This document shows positions 8,591 to 17,629 of a DNA stretch of 64,000 nt, piece by piece. Numbering within the stretch: the first letter of the stretch is position 1; each line of letters starts with the position of its first letter. The stretch spans positions 248,001-312,000 of the forward strand of contig NZ_JANZKY010000003.1 in assembly GCF_025770765.1 (NCBI RefSeq), given 5' to 3'. The notes under the pieces are model-generated. The model was not told the DNA's origin. It ran no database searches and saw only the letters and a list, made by a program, of their open reading frames with translations. The position numbers and the translations under genes are program-made. This DNA comes from Propionivibrio soli. GTDB taxonomy: Bacteria > Pseudomonadota > Gammaproteobacteria > Burkholderiales > Rhodocyclaceae.

Positions 8591-10798
8591 ATGAATGCCC
8601 CTCAAGACAAGGTCGAAATGGTCGATCTCGCCATCGGCGGGATGACGTGCGCCGCCTGTGCGGCGCGCATCGAAAAGCAGCTCAATCGTGTTCCCGGCGT
8701 CGAGGCGGCAGTCAATTTTGCGTCTGAGCGCGCGCATATCCGCTTTTCGCCGCAGGCCGCCAACGTTGAAGCGCTGGTGGCCACCGTTTCCAAAACCGGG
8801 TTTACGGCGACCGTCGCCCGCGATGACACCCGCGCTGAGGAAAAGGCGCGCAAGGAGGCCGCCTACCGCAAAGAGTTGCGCCTGTTCTGGTATTCGGCGG
8901 CGCTGACGCTGCCTTTGCTTGCCCAGATGCTGTGGATGTTCGGCACGGGGGCCGAGATGATGGCCGAGCCGATTCCGCGCTGGCTGCAACTAGTTCTTGC
9001 GACGCCCGTGCAGTTCTGGATCGGTGCCCGTTTCTACCGTGGCGCCTGGAACGCCCTGCGCAGCGGCGGTGGCAACATGGACGTGCTCGTCGCGCTCGGC
9101 ACGACGATGGCCTGGGTGTACAGCACCACCGTGACCCTCGGCGGCTGGCACCACCAGCACGTTTATTTCGAGGCGTCGGCGACGGTGATCACGCTCGTCC
9201 TGCTCGGCAAGGTATTGGAAGCCCGTGCCAAGGCGCGCACGTCGGCGGCGATCGAGGCGTTGATCAAGTTGCAACCGCAGACGGCGCACGTCGAGCGTGA
9301 CGGGAAACTGTTCGAAATGGCCGTGGAGCAACTGCTTCCCGGCGACGTGTTCGTCGTCCGCCCGGGCGAAGCGATGCCGGTGGACGGTGAAGTGATCGAC
9401 GGCACCTCGAGCGCCAACGAGGCGATGCTGACCGGCGAAGCGATGCCGGTTGCCAAGGCACCGGGCGACCGCGTGTTCGCCGCGACGGTGAACGGCGACG
9501 GACTGCTGCGTTGTCGCGCCACCGGCGTTGGAGCGCACACGCTGCTTGCCGGGATCATCCGCCTCGTCGAGGAGGCGCAGGGTTCGAAAGCGCCGGTGCA
9601 GCGCTTGGCAGACAAAGTGTCAGCGATCTTCGTACCCGTGGTGGTGAGCATCGCGCTCGTTACCTTCGCCGGCTGGTGGATCTTCAGCGGCGACTTCGCG
9701 CAAGCGCTGGTCAACGCGGTGGCTGTGCTCGTCATCGCCTGCCCCTGCGCACTCGGCCTGGCCACGCCCACGGCGATCATGGTCGGCACCGGGCAGGGCG
9801 CGAAAGCGGGGGTGCTGATCCGCAACGCCGAGGCCTTGGAGCTGGCGGAGAAACTGCAGGTGCTGGCGGTGGACAAGACCGGTACGTTGACCGAAGGCCG
9901 GCCCGTCGTGACCGACATCATCCCTTCGATGCCAGCGCAGGGTGACCGCTTACTGAACTTGGCGGCGAGCCTCGAGCAAGGTTCAACGCATCCGCTGGCA
10001 GCCGCTGTGGTGAGCCGGGCAAAGGAGGCTGGGATCGCATTGGCCATGCCGCAGGCGGTCACGGCGGTTGCCGGCCGGGGCGTCGCGGGCACGGTCGACG
10101 GCATTCGCGTGCGCGTCGGCTCACCGGCCTGGTTCGCCGCGGACGGCGTCCCCGTTCCTGCGGAGACGAAAACACTGCAGGAGCGAGGCCGCAGCGTTGT
10201 CGTGGTTACGGCCGACGATGTCCTGGTCGGGATCCTAGGCGTTGCCGACCCGCTGCGCGCCACGTCGCGGGAGGCGGTTGCCCGGCTTGGGCGCCTCGGC
10301 GTCGAGGTGGTGATGCTGACCGGCGACAATGCCGGCACGGCCGCCGCGATCGCCCGTGAGGCTGGCATTCAACGCTTTGAGGCCGAAGTGCTTCCCGGCG
10401 ACAAGGCGTCCGCCGTGAGCGCGTTGAAAACCGAGGATGATCGAGCGCGGCATGTCGGCATGGCCGGCGACGGCATCAATGACGCGCCGGCCCTGGCGGC
10501 CGCCGATGTCAGCTTCGCGATGGGTGCCGGCTCCGACGTTGCCATGCAGGCGGCCGACGTGACGCTGATGCGCGACGACCTCAACGGCGTGGCCGACGCA
10601 ATCTCGCTGTCGCGCGCGACGCTGCGCAAGATACGGCAGAACCTTTTCTTCGCCTTCGTCTACAACGTACTCGGCATCCCGCTCGCTGCGTTAGGCCTGC
10701 TCAACCCGGTGATTGCCGGGGCGGCGATGGCGGCGAGTTCGGTCTCGGTCGTCAGTAGTTCGTTGCTTCTCAAAAACTGGAAACCAGGAAAGGAATAA
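8591..10798 (+). CDS. copA: Copper-translocating P1B-type ATPase
   Basis: A 735-residue inner-membrane pump exporting Cu(I) to the periplasm. It has one N-terminal heavy-metal-associated domain (GMTCAAC, Cys20/Cys23), membrane helices, the actuator TGE (LTGEAMPV), the ion-binding CPC at residues 384-386, phosphorylated Asp428 in DKTGTLT, an HP motif (STHPLA), and the hinge GDGINDAP. One HMA rather than two is common in proteobacteria. A strong AGGAGG SD follows the MerR-type promoter. CopZ begins 2 bp after its stop, so ATPase and chaperone are co-translated. Confidence 0.96.
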   Translation: MNAPQDKVEMVDLAIGGMTCAACAARIEKQLNRVPGVEAAVNFASERAHIRFSPQAANVEALVATVSKTGFTATVARDDTRAEEKARKEAAYRKELRLFWYSAALTLPLLAQMLWMFGTGAEMMAEPIPRWLQLVLATPVQFWIGARFYRGAWNALRSGGGNMDVLVALGTTMAWVYSTTVTLGGWHHQHVYFEASATVITLVLLGKVLEARAKARTSAAIEALIKLQPQTAHVERDGKLFEMAVEQLLPGDVFVVRPGEAMPVDGEVIDGTSSANEAMLTGEAMPVAKAPGDRVFAATVNGDGLLRCRATGVGAHTLLAGIIRLVEEAQGSKAPVQRLADKVSAIFVPVVVSIALVTFAGWWIFSGDFAQALVNAVAVLVIACPCALGLATPTAIMVGTGQGAKAGVLIRNAEALELAEKLQVLAVDKTGTLTEGRPVVTDIIPSMPAQGDRLLNLAASLEQGSTHPLAAAVVSRAKEAGIALAMPQAVTAVAGRGVAGTVDGIRVRVGSPAWFAADGVPVPAETKTLQERGRSVVVVTADDVLVGILGVADPLRATSREAVARLGRLGVEVVMLTGDNAGTAAAIAREAGIQRFEAEVLPGDKASAVSALKTEDDRARHVGMAGDGINDAPALAAADVSFAMGAGSDVAMQAADVTLMRDDLNGVADAISLSRATLRKIRQNLFFAFVYNVLGIPLAALGLLNPVIAGAAMAASSVSVVSSSLLLKNWKPGKE

Positions 10799-10800
10799 TC

Positions 10801-11007
10801 GTGGAATCGACCACCATCAAAATTAGCGGCATGTCGTGCGGCGGCTGCGTGAAGAGCATCACCGGCGTGCTTTCGGCGCTTCCCGGCGTGACGAAGGCGG
10901 AGGTATCGCTCGAGCAGGCACAGGCGATCGTCGACTTCGATCCGGCACGCGTGGCCCGTCCGAACCTCGTCGCGGCGATCGAGGATGCTGGATTCGACGC
11001 CGAGTGA
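10801..11007 (+). CDS. copZ: Copper chaperone, heavy-metal-associated domain
   Basis: A 68-residue HMA-fold protein with the Cu(I) motif GMSCGGC (Cys13, Cys16) and no signal peptide, so it acts in the cytoplasm to deliver copper to CopA or its regulator. It starts with GTG, and the AGGAAAGG SD lies within the end of copA. The C terminus AAIEDAGFDAE is typical of the fold. It is the last gene of the copper unit and converges with the LacI-type regulator 19 bp further on. Confidence 0.93.
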   Translation: MESTTIKISGMSCGGCVKSITGVLSALPGVTKAEVSLEQAQAIVDFDPARVARPNLVAAIEDAGFDAE

Positions 11008-11026
11008 GCCACGTGAAGGGCGTCGG

Positions 11027-12058
11027 TTACGCGCTCTCGCGGACGATGAGTTCGTAGCCGACGTCGACCACGGGTTCGGCGACTTCCTCGCCGCGCATTA
11101 GCGTCAGCAGCATCTGCGCGGCGCGGCGCCCAATTCCGGCGCGCGATGTATGGATCGTCGTCAGCGGTGGCACCGTGTAGGCGCCTTCCTCGAGATTGTT
11201 GAAGCCGGCGATGGCGATCTGCTCGGGGACCTGGATGCCGCGGCGCAGCGCGGTGAACAAGGCCCCGTGCGCGAGGTCGTCGTTGGAGAAGAACATCGCG
11301 TCGATGTCCGGCCGCCGTTCGATGGCCTCGGCGAAGATTTCGGCGCCCATGCGGATCGACGCGTAACCGGCACGCAGGAATTCGAGGCCCGGATCGTAGG
11401 TCCCGGCCGCCTTTGCCGCCCGCCGGTAACCCTCGGCGCGCAACATCGAGCGCGGGTCGATGACGGCGCCGAAGGCGATGCGTCGGTGGCCCTTTTCGAG
11501 CAGGTAGCGTGTCATCGTCTCGCCGGCCTTGGCCTGGTCGAAGCCGACGCAATAGACGCCCGGCGTGTTGGCGAGCTCGAGCACGTGTACGCACGGGATG
11601 CCGCTGCCGGCGATCAAACCGCGCGACTCTTCGCTGCGGTCGAACCCGGTAACGATCAAGCCCCGCGGACGGTGCGAAAGATAATTGCGCAGCAACCGCT
11701 CTTCCTGCTCGCGCGAGTAGTGCGTGTCGCCGATCAGGACCTGGAAGCCGGCGTCTTGCAGCACCGCATGGACGGCTTCGAGCAGATCGCCCGTCGCCGG
11801 GTTGTTCAGGGTCGGTACAAGCACGGTCACGGCCATGCTGTGCGACGAGGCGAGGGCGCGTGCGGCAGGGTCCGGCACGTAGTTGAGCGCCGCTGCCGCT
11901 TCCTTGACCCGCTCGGCGAGCTCGGGCGAGACGCGACCGACGCCGCGCAGGGCGCGAGAGGCCGTGATGAGGCTGACCTCGGCACGCACCGCCACGTCCT
12001 TCAGCGTCATCCGGCCGGTCGCACGGCCCGCTTTGTTTCTGCTCCGGAACGCTTGCAC
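11027..12058 (-). CDS. LacI-family regulator, GntR-like
   Basis: A 343-residue repressor. The LacI helix-turn-helix and hinge helix occupy about residues 17-70 (MTLKDVAVRAEVSLITASRAL, then AARALASS). A periplasmic-binding-protein-like sensor domain covers the rest. It resembles the gluconate repressor branch, and it is divergent from gnd, which supports control of 6-phosphogluconate metabolism. Two matching imperfect palindromes in the shared 268-bp intergenic region are likely operators. The ligand (gluconate or 6-phosphogluconate) is inferred from context only. Confidence 0.85.
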   Translation of the reverse strand: MQAFRSRNKAGRATGRMTLKDVAVRAEVSLITASRALRGVGRVSPELAERVKEAAAALNYVPDPAARALASSHSMAVTVLVPTLNNPATGDLLEAVHAVLQDAGFQVLIGDTHYSREQEERLLRNYLSHRPRGLIVTGFDRSEESRGLIAGSGIPCVHVLELANTPGVYCVGFDQAKAGETMTRYLLEKGHRRIAFGAVIDPRSMLRAEGYRRAAKAAGTYDPGLEFLRAGYASIRMGAEIFAEAIERRPDIDAMFFSNDDLAHGALFTALRRGIQVPEQIAIAGFNNLEEGAYTVPPLTTIHTSRAGIGRRAAQMLLTLMRGEEVAEPVVDVGYELIVRESA

Positions 12059-12078
12059 TTTTGATTTCCGAATGTGAA

Positions 12079-12090
12079 GATAGCGCTAAC
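12079..12090. promoter_or_regulatory. Candidate operator 1 for the LacI-type regulator
   Basis: GATAGCGCTAAC is an imperfect palindrome around AGCGCT, the symmetric CG-centred architecture of LacI-family sites. It lies 21 bp upstream of the regulator start and recurs 101 bp away toward gnd. Confidence 0.6.
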
Positions 12091-12179
12091 ACGCCCGCCC
12101 ATTCGGGAAATTAAGAAAACGGGGACGTTTAGTCAAGCAATAAGCGGTTTTTCCTCTTTGTTATACAAAATCTGGACGA

Positions 12180-12191
12180 GATAGCGCTGTC
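12180..12191. promoter_or_regulatory. Candidate operator 2 for the LacI-type regulator
   Basis: GATAGCGCTGTC shares GATAGCGCT with operator 1, exactly 101 bp apart. A weaker, partial copy (GAACGCTGTC) begins about 8 bp after it. It lies on the gnd side of the intergenic region. Confidence 0.6.
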
Positions 12192-12326
12192 TTGTGTAGA
12201 ACGCTGTCTACGGCCACAGTGGAGAGGGACCGACGTACCATCTTTTGACGCCGCGCGAATCGCCGAAAGCCATAAAAATACTAGGCATAACGACCTGAAA
12301 TCATCCAATCATCAAGGAACGAGTGC

Positions 12327-13799
12327 ATGGAACCGAAAGCTGACATCGCCCTGATCGGGCTCGCCGTCATGGGGCAGAACCTGATCTTGAACATGAACGA
12401 CCATGGGTATACGGTCGTTGCCTATAACCGCTCGACCGAGAAGGTCGACCAGTTTCTCGCCAACGAGGCCAAGGGAACGAAGGTTCTCGGCGCGCGTTCG
12501 ATCGAGGAAATGGTGGCGCAACTCAAGCGCCCGCGCCGGGTGATGATGCTGGTCAAGGCCGGCAAACCCGTCGACGAGTTCATCGAGCAGTTGATCCCGC
12601 ACCTCGAACCGGGCGACATCATCATCGACGGCGGCAACTCGCTGTTCGAAGACACCAACCGCCGCCAGAAGTACGTCGAAAGCAAGGGCCTGCTTTACAT
12701 CGGCACCGGGGTCTCGGGTGGCGAAGAAGGCGCGCGGCACGGCCCGAGCATTATGCCCGGTGGATCGCCCGCCGCATGGCCGCACGTGAAGGACATCCTG
12801 CAGGCGGTTTCGGCGAAGGTCGAAGGCGGCGTGCCGTGCTGCGAGTGGGTCGGCGAAATGGGCGCCGGCCACTACGTGAAGATGGTGCACAACGGCATCG
12901 AGTACGGCGACATGCAGCTCATCTGCGAGGCGTACAACATCATGAAGAACGGCCTCGGCATGAGCGCGCAGGAAATGCACGAAGTGTTCGCCGAGTGGAA
13001 CAAGGGCGAACTCGACAGCTACCTGATCGAGATTTCGCGCGACATCCTGGCCAAGAAAGACGATGACGGCTCGCCGCTCGTAGACAAGATTCTCGATACG
13101 GCGGGGCAGAAGGGCACGGGCAAGTGGACCGTGATCAACTCGCAGGATCTCGGCATCCCGATCACGCTGATGGCGGAAGCGGTGTATTCGCGCTGCGTGT
13201 CGGCGCTCAAGGACGAACGCGTCAAGGCCTCGCGCAAGCTCAAGGGACCGACGCCCAAGCTGACCGGGATCGCCGCCGATGCCAAACGCAAGCAAGCGTT
13301 CATCGACGATATCAAGAGCGCACTCTATGCGTCCAAGATCGTCAGCTATGCTCAGGGCTACATGCTCATGGGCGCGGCCGCCAAGGAGTACAAGTGGTCG
13401 CTCAACTACGGCGGCATCGCGCTGATGTGGCGCGGCGGTTGCATCATCCGCTCGCGCTTCCTCGGCAAGATCAAGGAAGCCTACGACAAGAACCCGAAGC
13501 TCATGAACCTGATGCTCGACGACTATTTCCGTGGCGAGATCAAAAAGGCGCAGAAGGGCTGGCGTAACGTCGTCGCCACGGCCGCCCGGCGGGGCATCCC
13601 GGCTCCTGCGTTCAGCACCGCGCTCGCGTTTTACGATCAGTACCGCAACGCCGTGTTGCCGGCCAACCTGCTGCAGGCGCAGCGCGATTACTTCGGTGCG
13701 CACACCTACGAACGCACCGACAAGCCGCGTGGCGAGTTCTTCCACACCAACTGGACGGGCAAGGGCGGTACCACTGCGGCGGGGACGTACAACGTCTAG
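12327..13799 (+). CDS. gnd: 6-phosphogluconate dehydrogenase, decarboxylating
   Basis: A 490-residue cytoplasmic enzyme oxidising 6-phosphogluconate to ribulose 5-phosphate and CO2 with NADP. The N-terminal Rossmann motif is IALIGLAVMGQN (residues 8-19). IIDGGNS, GVSGGEEGARHGPS and KMVHNGIEYGDMQL are the family signatures around substrate and catalytic residues. It is slightly longer than the E. coli enzyme (468). AAGGAA provides the SD. The divergent LacI-type regulator and paired operators suggest sugar-acid control. Confidence 0.96.
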   Translation: MEPKADIALIGLAVMGQNLILNMNDHGYTVVAYNRSTEKVDQFLANEAKGTKVLGARSIEEMVAQLKRPRRVMMLVKAGKPVDEFIEQLIPHLEPGDIIIDGGNSLFEDTNRRQKYVESKGLLYIGTGVSGGEEGARHGPSIMPGGSPAAWPHVKDILQAVSAKVEGGVPCCEWVGEMGAGHYVKMVHNGIEYGDMQLICEAYNIMKNGLGMSAQEMHEVFAEWNKGELDSYLIEISRDILAKKDDDGSPLVDKILDTAGQKGTGKWTVINSQDLGIPITLMAEAVYSRCVSALKDERVKASRKLKGPTPKLTGIAADAKRKQAFIDDIKSALYASKIVSYAQGYMLMGAAAKEYKWSLNYGGIALMWRGGCIIRSRFLGKIKEAYDKNPKLMNLMLDDYFRGEIKKAQKGWRNVVATAARRGIPAPAFSTALAFYDQYRNAVLPANLLQAQRDYFGAHTYERTDKPRGEFFHTNWTGKGGTTAAGTYNV

Positions 13800-13809
13800 T
13801 CCCTGTCGC

Positions 13810-13839
13810 GCCCGCGTGGTCGGCAACGGCCACGCGGGC
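13810..13839 (+). terminator. Strong hairpin after gnd
   Basis: Perfect 10-bp arms GCCCGCGTGG and CCACGCGGGC flank a 10-nt loop, 10 bp after the gnd stop. No T tract follows, so it may be a weak terminator or a 3'-end stabiliser. Confidence 0.55.
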
Positions 13840-13968
13840 GGCCCCTGTGCCATGTACTGAGCTAACGGGTACAGAGGGAGATAAGCCTGCCGCGTAAGCC
13901 GTCCTCTTTGCCCTCGTTGGTGTCCAAACCCAGGGCGCTAGCCGATTCCTCCGATTCGTGTACATGCC

Positions 13969-14934
13969 ATGAAGATTCTCCTAACGACCACGAGCTTCCA
14001 GGATACCCCGGGTGCTCACCATGAACTCCTTGCGAAAAGCGGTTACGAGGTGGTGCGCGCGCGCGGCCCGCTGAGCGAGGAGCAAATGCTCGGATTGATC
14101 GAGGAGCACGAGAGCTTCGATGCGTTTCTTAACGGCGATGATCGCATCAGCGCCCGCGTCATCGATGCCGCCTTGCCTCGGCTCAAGGTGATTGCGAAGT
14201 ACGGCATCGGGCTCGACTCGATCGACGTTCAGCACGCGACCGCGAAGCGCATTCCCGTGCTGTTCACGCCGGGCGTGAATCACACCACGGTTGCCGAGCA
14301 TGCGTTCGGACTCATGATTGCGCTCGCCAAGGATTTCTGGATTCATGCGAGCGCGGTGAAGAGCGGCCGGTGGACGCGGCGCACGGGACACGAACTGATG
14401 GGCAAGACGCTCGGCGTGCTTGGGTTGGGCCGGATCGGGCAGGAGGTCGTCAAGCGTGCGCGAGCCTTCGGCATGCGCTGCGTCGCCTTCGATACCTACT
14501 GGCCGGAAGACTTTGCCGCCGAGTACGGGGTCGAACGCGCGGCGACCGCCGAAGCTCTGTTGCCTGTTGCAGACGTCGTCACGCTGCACATGAATCTCTC
14601 CGACACCAACCGTGGCTTTATCAACGCGCGCACGCTGGCGACGATGAAGCGCGGCGCCTACCTCATCAATACCGCTCGGGGCGGCCTCGTGATCGAAGCC
14701 GACGTCGCCGAAGCCTGCCGCAGCGGGCAACTCGGCGGCTACGGCACGGATGTTGTCGACGAAGAGCCGATGCCGCCGGGCCATCCCTTCCAAAGTATCC
14801 ACTCGATCTTCGTTACGCCGCACATCGGCAGCCGGACGTTCGAAAGCGTGGAACGCCAGGCGCTGCGCGCCGTGACCAATCTCGTCGAATACCTTTCGGG
14901 CGGCACCGACTACATTCAGGCGAATCGCTTTTAG
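13969..14934 (+). CDS. D-isomer 2-hydroxyacid dehydrogenase (SerA-like)
   Basis: A 321-residue NAD(P)-dependent dehydrogenase. The Rossmann motif is VLGLGRIGQEV (about 150-160). The catalytic triad is visible as Arg237 (NTARGG), Glu266 (DEEP) and His285 (TPHIGS). There is no regulatory ACT domain, so it is not a full-length phosphoglycerate dehydrogenase. Candidate substrates are hydroxypyruvate, glyoxylate or a 2-ketoaldonate; location after gnd makes a sugar-acid substrate attractive but unproven. It converges with the quinone oxidoreductase 23 bp away. Confidence 0.85.
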   Translation: MKILLTTTSFQDTPGAHHELLAKSGYEVVRARGPLSEEQMLGLIEEHESFDAFLNGDDRISARVIDAALPRLKVIAKYGIGLDSIDVQHATAKRIPVLFTPGVNHTTVAEHAFGLMIALAKDFWIHASAVKSGRWTRRTGHELMGKTLGVLGLGRIGQEVVKRARAFGMRCVAFDTYWPEDFAAEYGVERAATAEALLPVADVVTLHMNLSDTNRGFINARTLATMKRGAYLINTARGGLVIEADVAEACRSGQLGGYGTDVVDEEPMPPGHPFQSIHSIFVTPHIGSRTFESVERQALRAVTNLVEYLSGGTDYIQANRF

Positions 14935-14957
14935 CCGTCGGCTGCATTGAGTTCGCC

Positions 14958-15812
14958 TCAGCCGGCGAGCGCCCGGCGGACCAGCTCGGCGAGCGGCGTC
15001 GTCGGTCGGCCGATGAGCGCACTCAATTGGCGCGAGTCGTCGAACAAACCGCCTTTCGATGCGCCGACGTCCGATTCGGCGATGAGCGCGGCGAAGGGTT
15101 CCGGCAAGCCGGCACCGAGGAGTACTGCCTTGTACTCCGCCTCCGGCAAATCGCGATAAACGATGCTCTTGCCCGTTTGCCGCGCGATCTCCTGCGCAAG
15201 TTCGCTGAGCGTATAAGCCTCGTCGCCAGCCAGTTCATAGATATGTCCCGCCTCGTCATTACGGAGAAGCGCCGCGGCCGCCGCCTCCGCATAGTCGGCG
15301 CGGGCGGCCGACGCAATGCGTCCGTTGCCGGCGCTGCCGAGCAGCGCGCCATGCTGCAACACAGATTGAATGCCGGCGAGATAATTCTCGGTATACCACC
15401 CATTGCGGAGCAGTATCGATGGCAAGCCGGAGAGGCGGATCAGACGTTCGGTTTCCTTGTGTTCGGCCGCCAGCGGGAGCGGCGACGTATCGGCGTGCAG
15501 AATGCTGGTGTAAAGCAACTGACCAACCTTGGCTTGCTTTGCCGCGTCGATGACAGCGCGGTGCTGCGGCACGCGCCGGCCGACTTCGTTGGCCGAGATC
15601 AGAAGCAGCTTGTCGGCACCGGCAAAGGCGGGGGGCAGTGTCTCGGGACGATCGTAGTCGGCATGCCGAACCTCTATGCCCCGGGCGGTAAGGTCGGTTG
15701 CCTTTTGCGGATTGCGTACTGCGGCCGCGAGTTGAGCGGTGGGGAGCTGCTTGAGTAGGGCGTCTATGACGAGACGACCGAGTTGGCCAGTGGCGCCGGT
15801 GATGACGATCAT
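14958..15812 (-). CDS. NmrA-like NAD(P)H:quinone oxidoreductase (QOR2 type)
   Basis: A 284-residue atypical short-chain dehydrogenase. The N-terminal dinucleotide fold is MIVITGATGQLGRLV, and the core LLRNGWYTENYL matches the QOR2/NmrA branch, which lacks the usual SDR catalytic Tyr-Lys. It probably reduces quinones with NADPH. The start at 15812 follows a GAAGGAAAA SD; a longer upstream frame crosses the operator and is rejected. It is divergent from an HxlR regulator, the same pairing as qor2-qorR in actinobacteria. Confidence 0.88.
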   Translation of the reverse strand: MIVITGATGQLGRLVIDALLKQLPTAQLAAAVRNPQKATDLTARGIEVRHADYDRPETLPPAFAGADKLLLISANEVGRRVPQHRAVIDAAKQAKVGQLLYTSILHADTSPLPLAAEHKETERLIRLSGLPSILLRNGWYTENYLAGIQSVLQHGALLGSAGNGRIASAARADYAEAAAAALLRNDEAGHIYELAGDEAYTLSELAQEIARQTGKSIVYRDLPEAEYKAVLLGAGLPEPFAALIAESDVGASKGGLFDDSRQLSALIGRPTTPLAELVRRALAG

Positions 15813-15860
15813 GATGCGTTTTCCTTCAAAAATGGGAGGAGCCGGCACGATAACTGTTAA

Positions 15861-15877
15861 ACTTACTTTTAGTAAGT
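15861..15877. promoter_or_regulatory. Perfect palindromic operator between qor2-like and hxlR-type genes
   Basis: ACTTACT-TTT-AGTAAGT is a perfect 7-3-7 inverted repeat in the 86-bp divergent intergenic region. A further GTAAGT half-site lies 12 bp away at about 15889. The natural reader is the adjacent HxlR protein. Confidence 0.72.
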
Positions 15878-15898
15878 ACGTACAAAAAGGTAAGTGCA

Positions 15899-16333
15899 AT
15901 GGCAAAGTCATCCCAAAAGGAAAAATCGTCGCCACAGGCGAGGTCGGGCCAACATGAAGTTGCGGACCGCGGTTTGTCGGGCTTGATACGGCGCGGCAAT
16001 GTGTTCTCCGAAAAGTGTCCGTCGCGAGACATCATGAAGAACGTTACGAGCCGTTGGGGCGTGCTCTTGCTGGTGGCGCTCCTGGAGGGAACCCATCGCT
16101 TCAGCGAGTTGCGGCGGAAGATTGGCGGCATCAGCGAAAAAATGCTCGCGCAGACGCTGCAGAGGCTCGAGTATGACGGTTTCGTGCAGCGCACCTCGTA
16201 TCCGGTTGTCCCACCATACGTGGAATATCGGTTGACGCCGTTGGGGCGGCAGATCGGGAAAAAGGTTCGCGCGCTCGGCGACTGGATAGAGGAGAACGTG
16301 CCGAAGATTCTCGCCGCGCGAGAATCAAGATGA
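15899..16333 (+). CDS. HxlR-family winged-helix regulator
   Basis: A 144-residue DNA-binding protein. The HxlR core runs from about residue 38: SEKCPSRDIMKNVTSRWGVLLL, then HRFSELRRKIGGISEKMLAQTLQ and the wing VEYRLTPLG. Cys40, the only cysteine, sits where YodB, HypR and QorR sense quinones or disulfide stress. It is divergent from a QOR2-type quinone reductase, so I infer a quinone- or electrophile-responsive repressor. The N-terminal 25 residues are polar and probably flexible. Confidence 0.88.
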   Translation: MAKSSQKEKSSPQARSGQHEVADRGLSGLIRRGNVFSEKCPSRDIMKNVTSRWGVLLLVALLEGTHRFSELRRKIGGISEKMLAQTLQRLEYDGFVQRTSYPVVPPYVEYRLTPLGRQIGKKVRALGDWIEENVPKILAARESR

Positions 16334-16395
16334 CCATCGATGCCGGATTGCATCGCACAGCATCGCATCGTAGCGCTACGCGATCGCCAACTGCC

Positions 16396-17334
16396 TTAGA
16401 CGCCCCTTTCGTTCGTTGACGGGCTGGTCGCATCGAACGGCGCCACTGCCTCGTCTACTCTTTTGGCGAGCAGCCAGGAACGGAACGCGGCGAAGGCCGG
16501 CTTGCCGAGGCACTCCGGCGCGTAGCAGAGAAAGAACCCCTGGTCACGGTACGCGGCATCGTTGAAGGCCAGCAGGTTTCCGGACCGTAATTGGCGGGCG
16601 ACGAGCACGCGAGGCACCAGTCCGACCCCGAGGCCATTCAGCGCCGCCTGAATGACGGCTGAGTACTGAGCGAAACGGAAGCCGACGAGCAGTTGTGCTC
16701 CGTCGAGGCCATGCAGTTCGCCCCACTCAGGCCAACTCAGCGCCGCATCGTCGAGGTGTAGCAAGGGGCCGTACGCGATGTCCTTTGCCTCGCGCAATTC
16801 GCCTTTTCGCTTCATGTGGGGTGCATAGACAGCGGCGTAATCGCGCCCCGTGACGTACTCGCATTCGATCCCTGTTTCGTTGCGGCGGCCGTGGACGATC
16901 GCGCCGTCAATGTCTGTTGGAAACGGCGCGTTCAGACCGACGTGTTGCTTGAATCGGAACGAGACGTTGGGAAACAGGCCGGTGAATTCAGGCAGCCTCG
17001 GCATCAGCCATTTGGCGAGAAACGTGGGCGCGCAGGCGAGCGTCAGGACACTCTTGCCCTTCCTCTCGTGCACGAACTGCGCGGTCGCGCCCTCGATGGT
17101 TCGTAGCCCGGGGCCGATCTTCCGCCAGTAATCACGGCCGGTTTGGGTAAGGGCGATGCCGCGGCCGTTGCGTGCGACGAGTTGCCGGCCGAGAAAACGT
17201 TCCAGCGATGCGACATGTTTGCTAACGCCACTGAGCGAAACGCAGAGTTCGGCGGCGGCGTCTTTCATGCTGCCATGCCGCGCCACGGCATCGAAGGCTA
17301 GCAACTCTTGAATGGTGGGACAGACACGCTTCAT
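16396..17334 (-). CDS. LysR-family regulator, GcvA-like
   Basis: A 312-residue LysR protein. The N-terminal winged helix (about 8-65) includes FDAVARHGSMKDAAAELCVSLSGVSKHVASLE; the C-terminal effector domain follows from about residue 95 with a GVGLVPRVL segment. The overall pattern fits the GcvA/AmpR branch. Its target is not obvious: downstream it converges with the HxlR gene, and upstream, across nearly 300 bp, lies a chemoreceptor gene, so it may control itself or a distant locus. Confidence 0.86.
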   Translation of the reverse strand: MKRVCPTIQELLAFDAVARHGSMKDAAAELCVSLSGVSKHVASLERFLGRQLVARNGRGIALTQTGRDYWRKIGPGLRTIEGATAQFVHERKGKSVLTLACAPTFLAKWLMPRLPEFTGLFPNVSFRFKQHVGLNAPFPTDIDGAIVHGRRNETGIECEYVTGRDYAAVYAPHMKRKGELREAKDIAYGPLLHLDDAALSWPEWGELHGLDGAQLLVGFRFAQYSAVIQAALNGLGVGLVPRVLVARQLRSGNLLAFNDAAYRDQGFFLCYAPECLGKPAFAAFRSWLLAKRVDEAVAPFDATSPSTNERGV

Positions 17335-17629
17335 GCGCGGAGTGTATCGCGGCCAATCGGGCCAAACGCAGTCTCCCGTATTTCCACCTGTTCAACTGTC
17401 ATTGCCGATTATTCAACGATCGATTTTTTCGTCCGGAATACGATCAGCTTATCGAAGGGGGAGCGGCGCAAGCGTGCAGTAGTGGCTTGACAATGACGAT
17501 GCCGAAAGTGCCAGGAAGAGCACTTCGAAGTCAGACCGCTACATGTACGAAAACAACAAGCCAGTGCGGAACGGTTTACCGTGCCGGCCACCGCTCGTCC
17601 CGACGGCGTACAACAATCTCGGGGGAAAA

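Noticed and set aside
9163-10368. Long minus-strand frame opposite copA
   Set aside because: Low-complexity Ser/Thr/Ala/Pro translation typical of antisense to a P-type ATPase, with no SD.
12312-13853. 513-codon minus-strand frame opposite gnd
   Set aside because: Antisense shadow of 6-phosphogluconate dehydrogenase, with biased composition and no motifs.
16369-16380. Perfect 12-bp palindrome CGTAGCGCTACG between the HxlR and LysR genes
   Set aside because: Short, without T tract or partner site. It lies at the downstream ends of convergent genes and could be chance or a weak terminator stem.
17404-17411. GCCGATTA resembling a FliA (sigma-28) -10 upstream of the chemoreceptor
   Set aside because: It is 219 bp from the start, and no TAAA-type -35 lies 15 bp upstream, so chance is likely.
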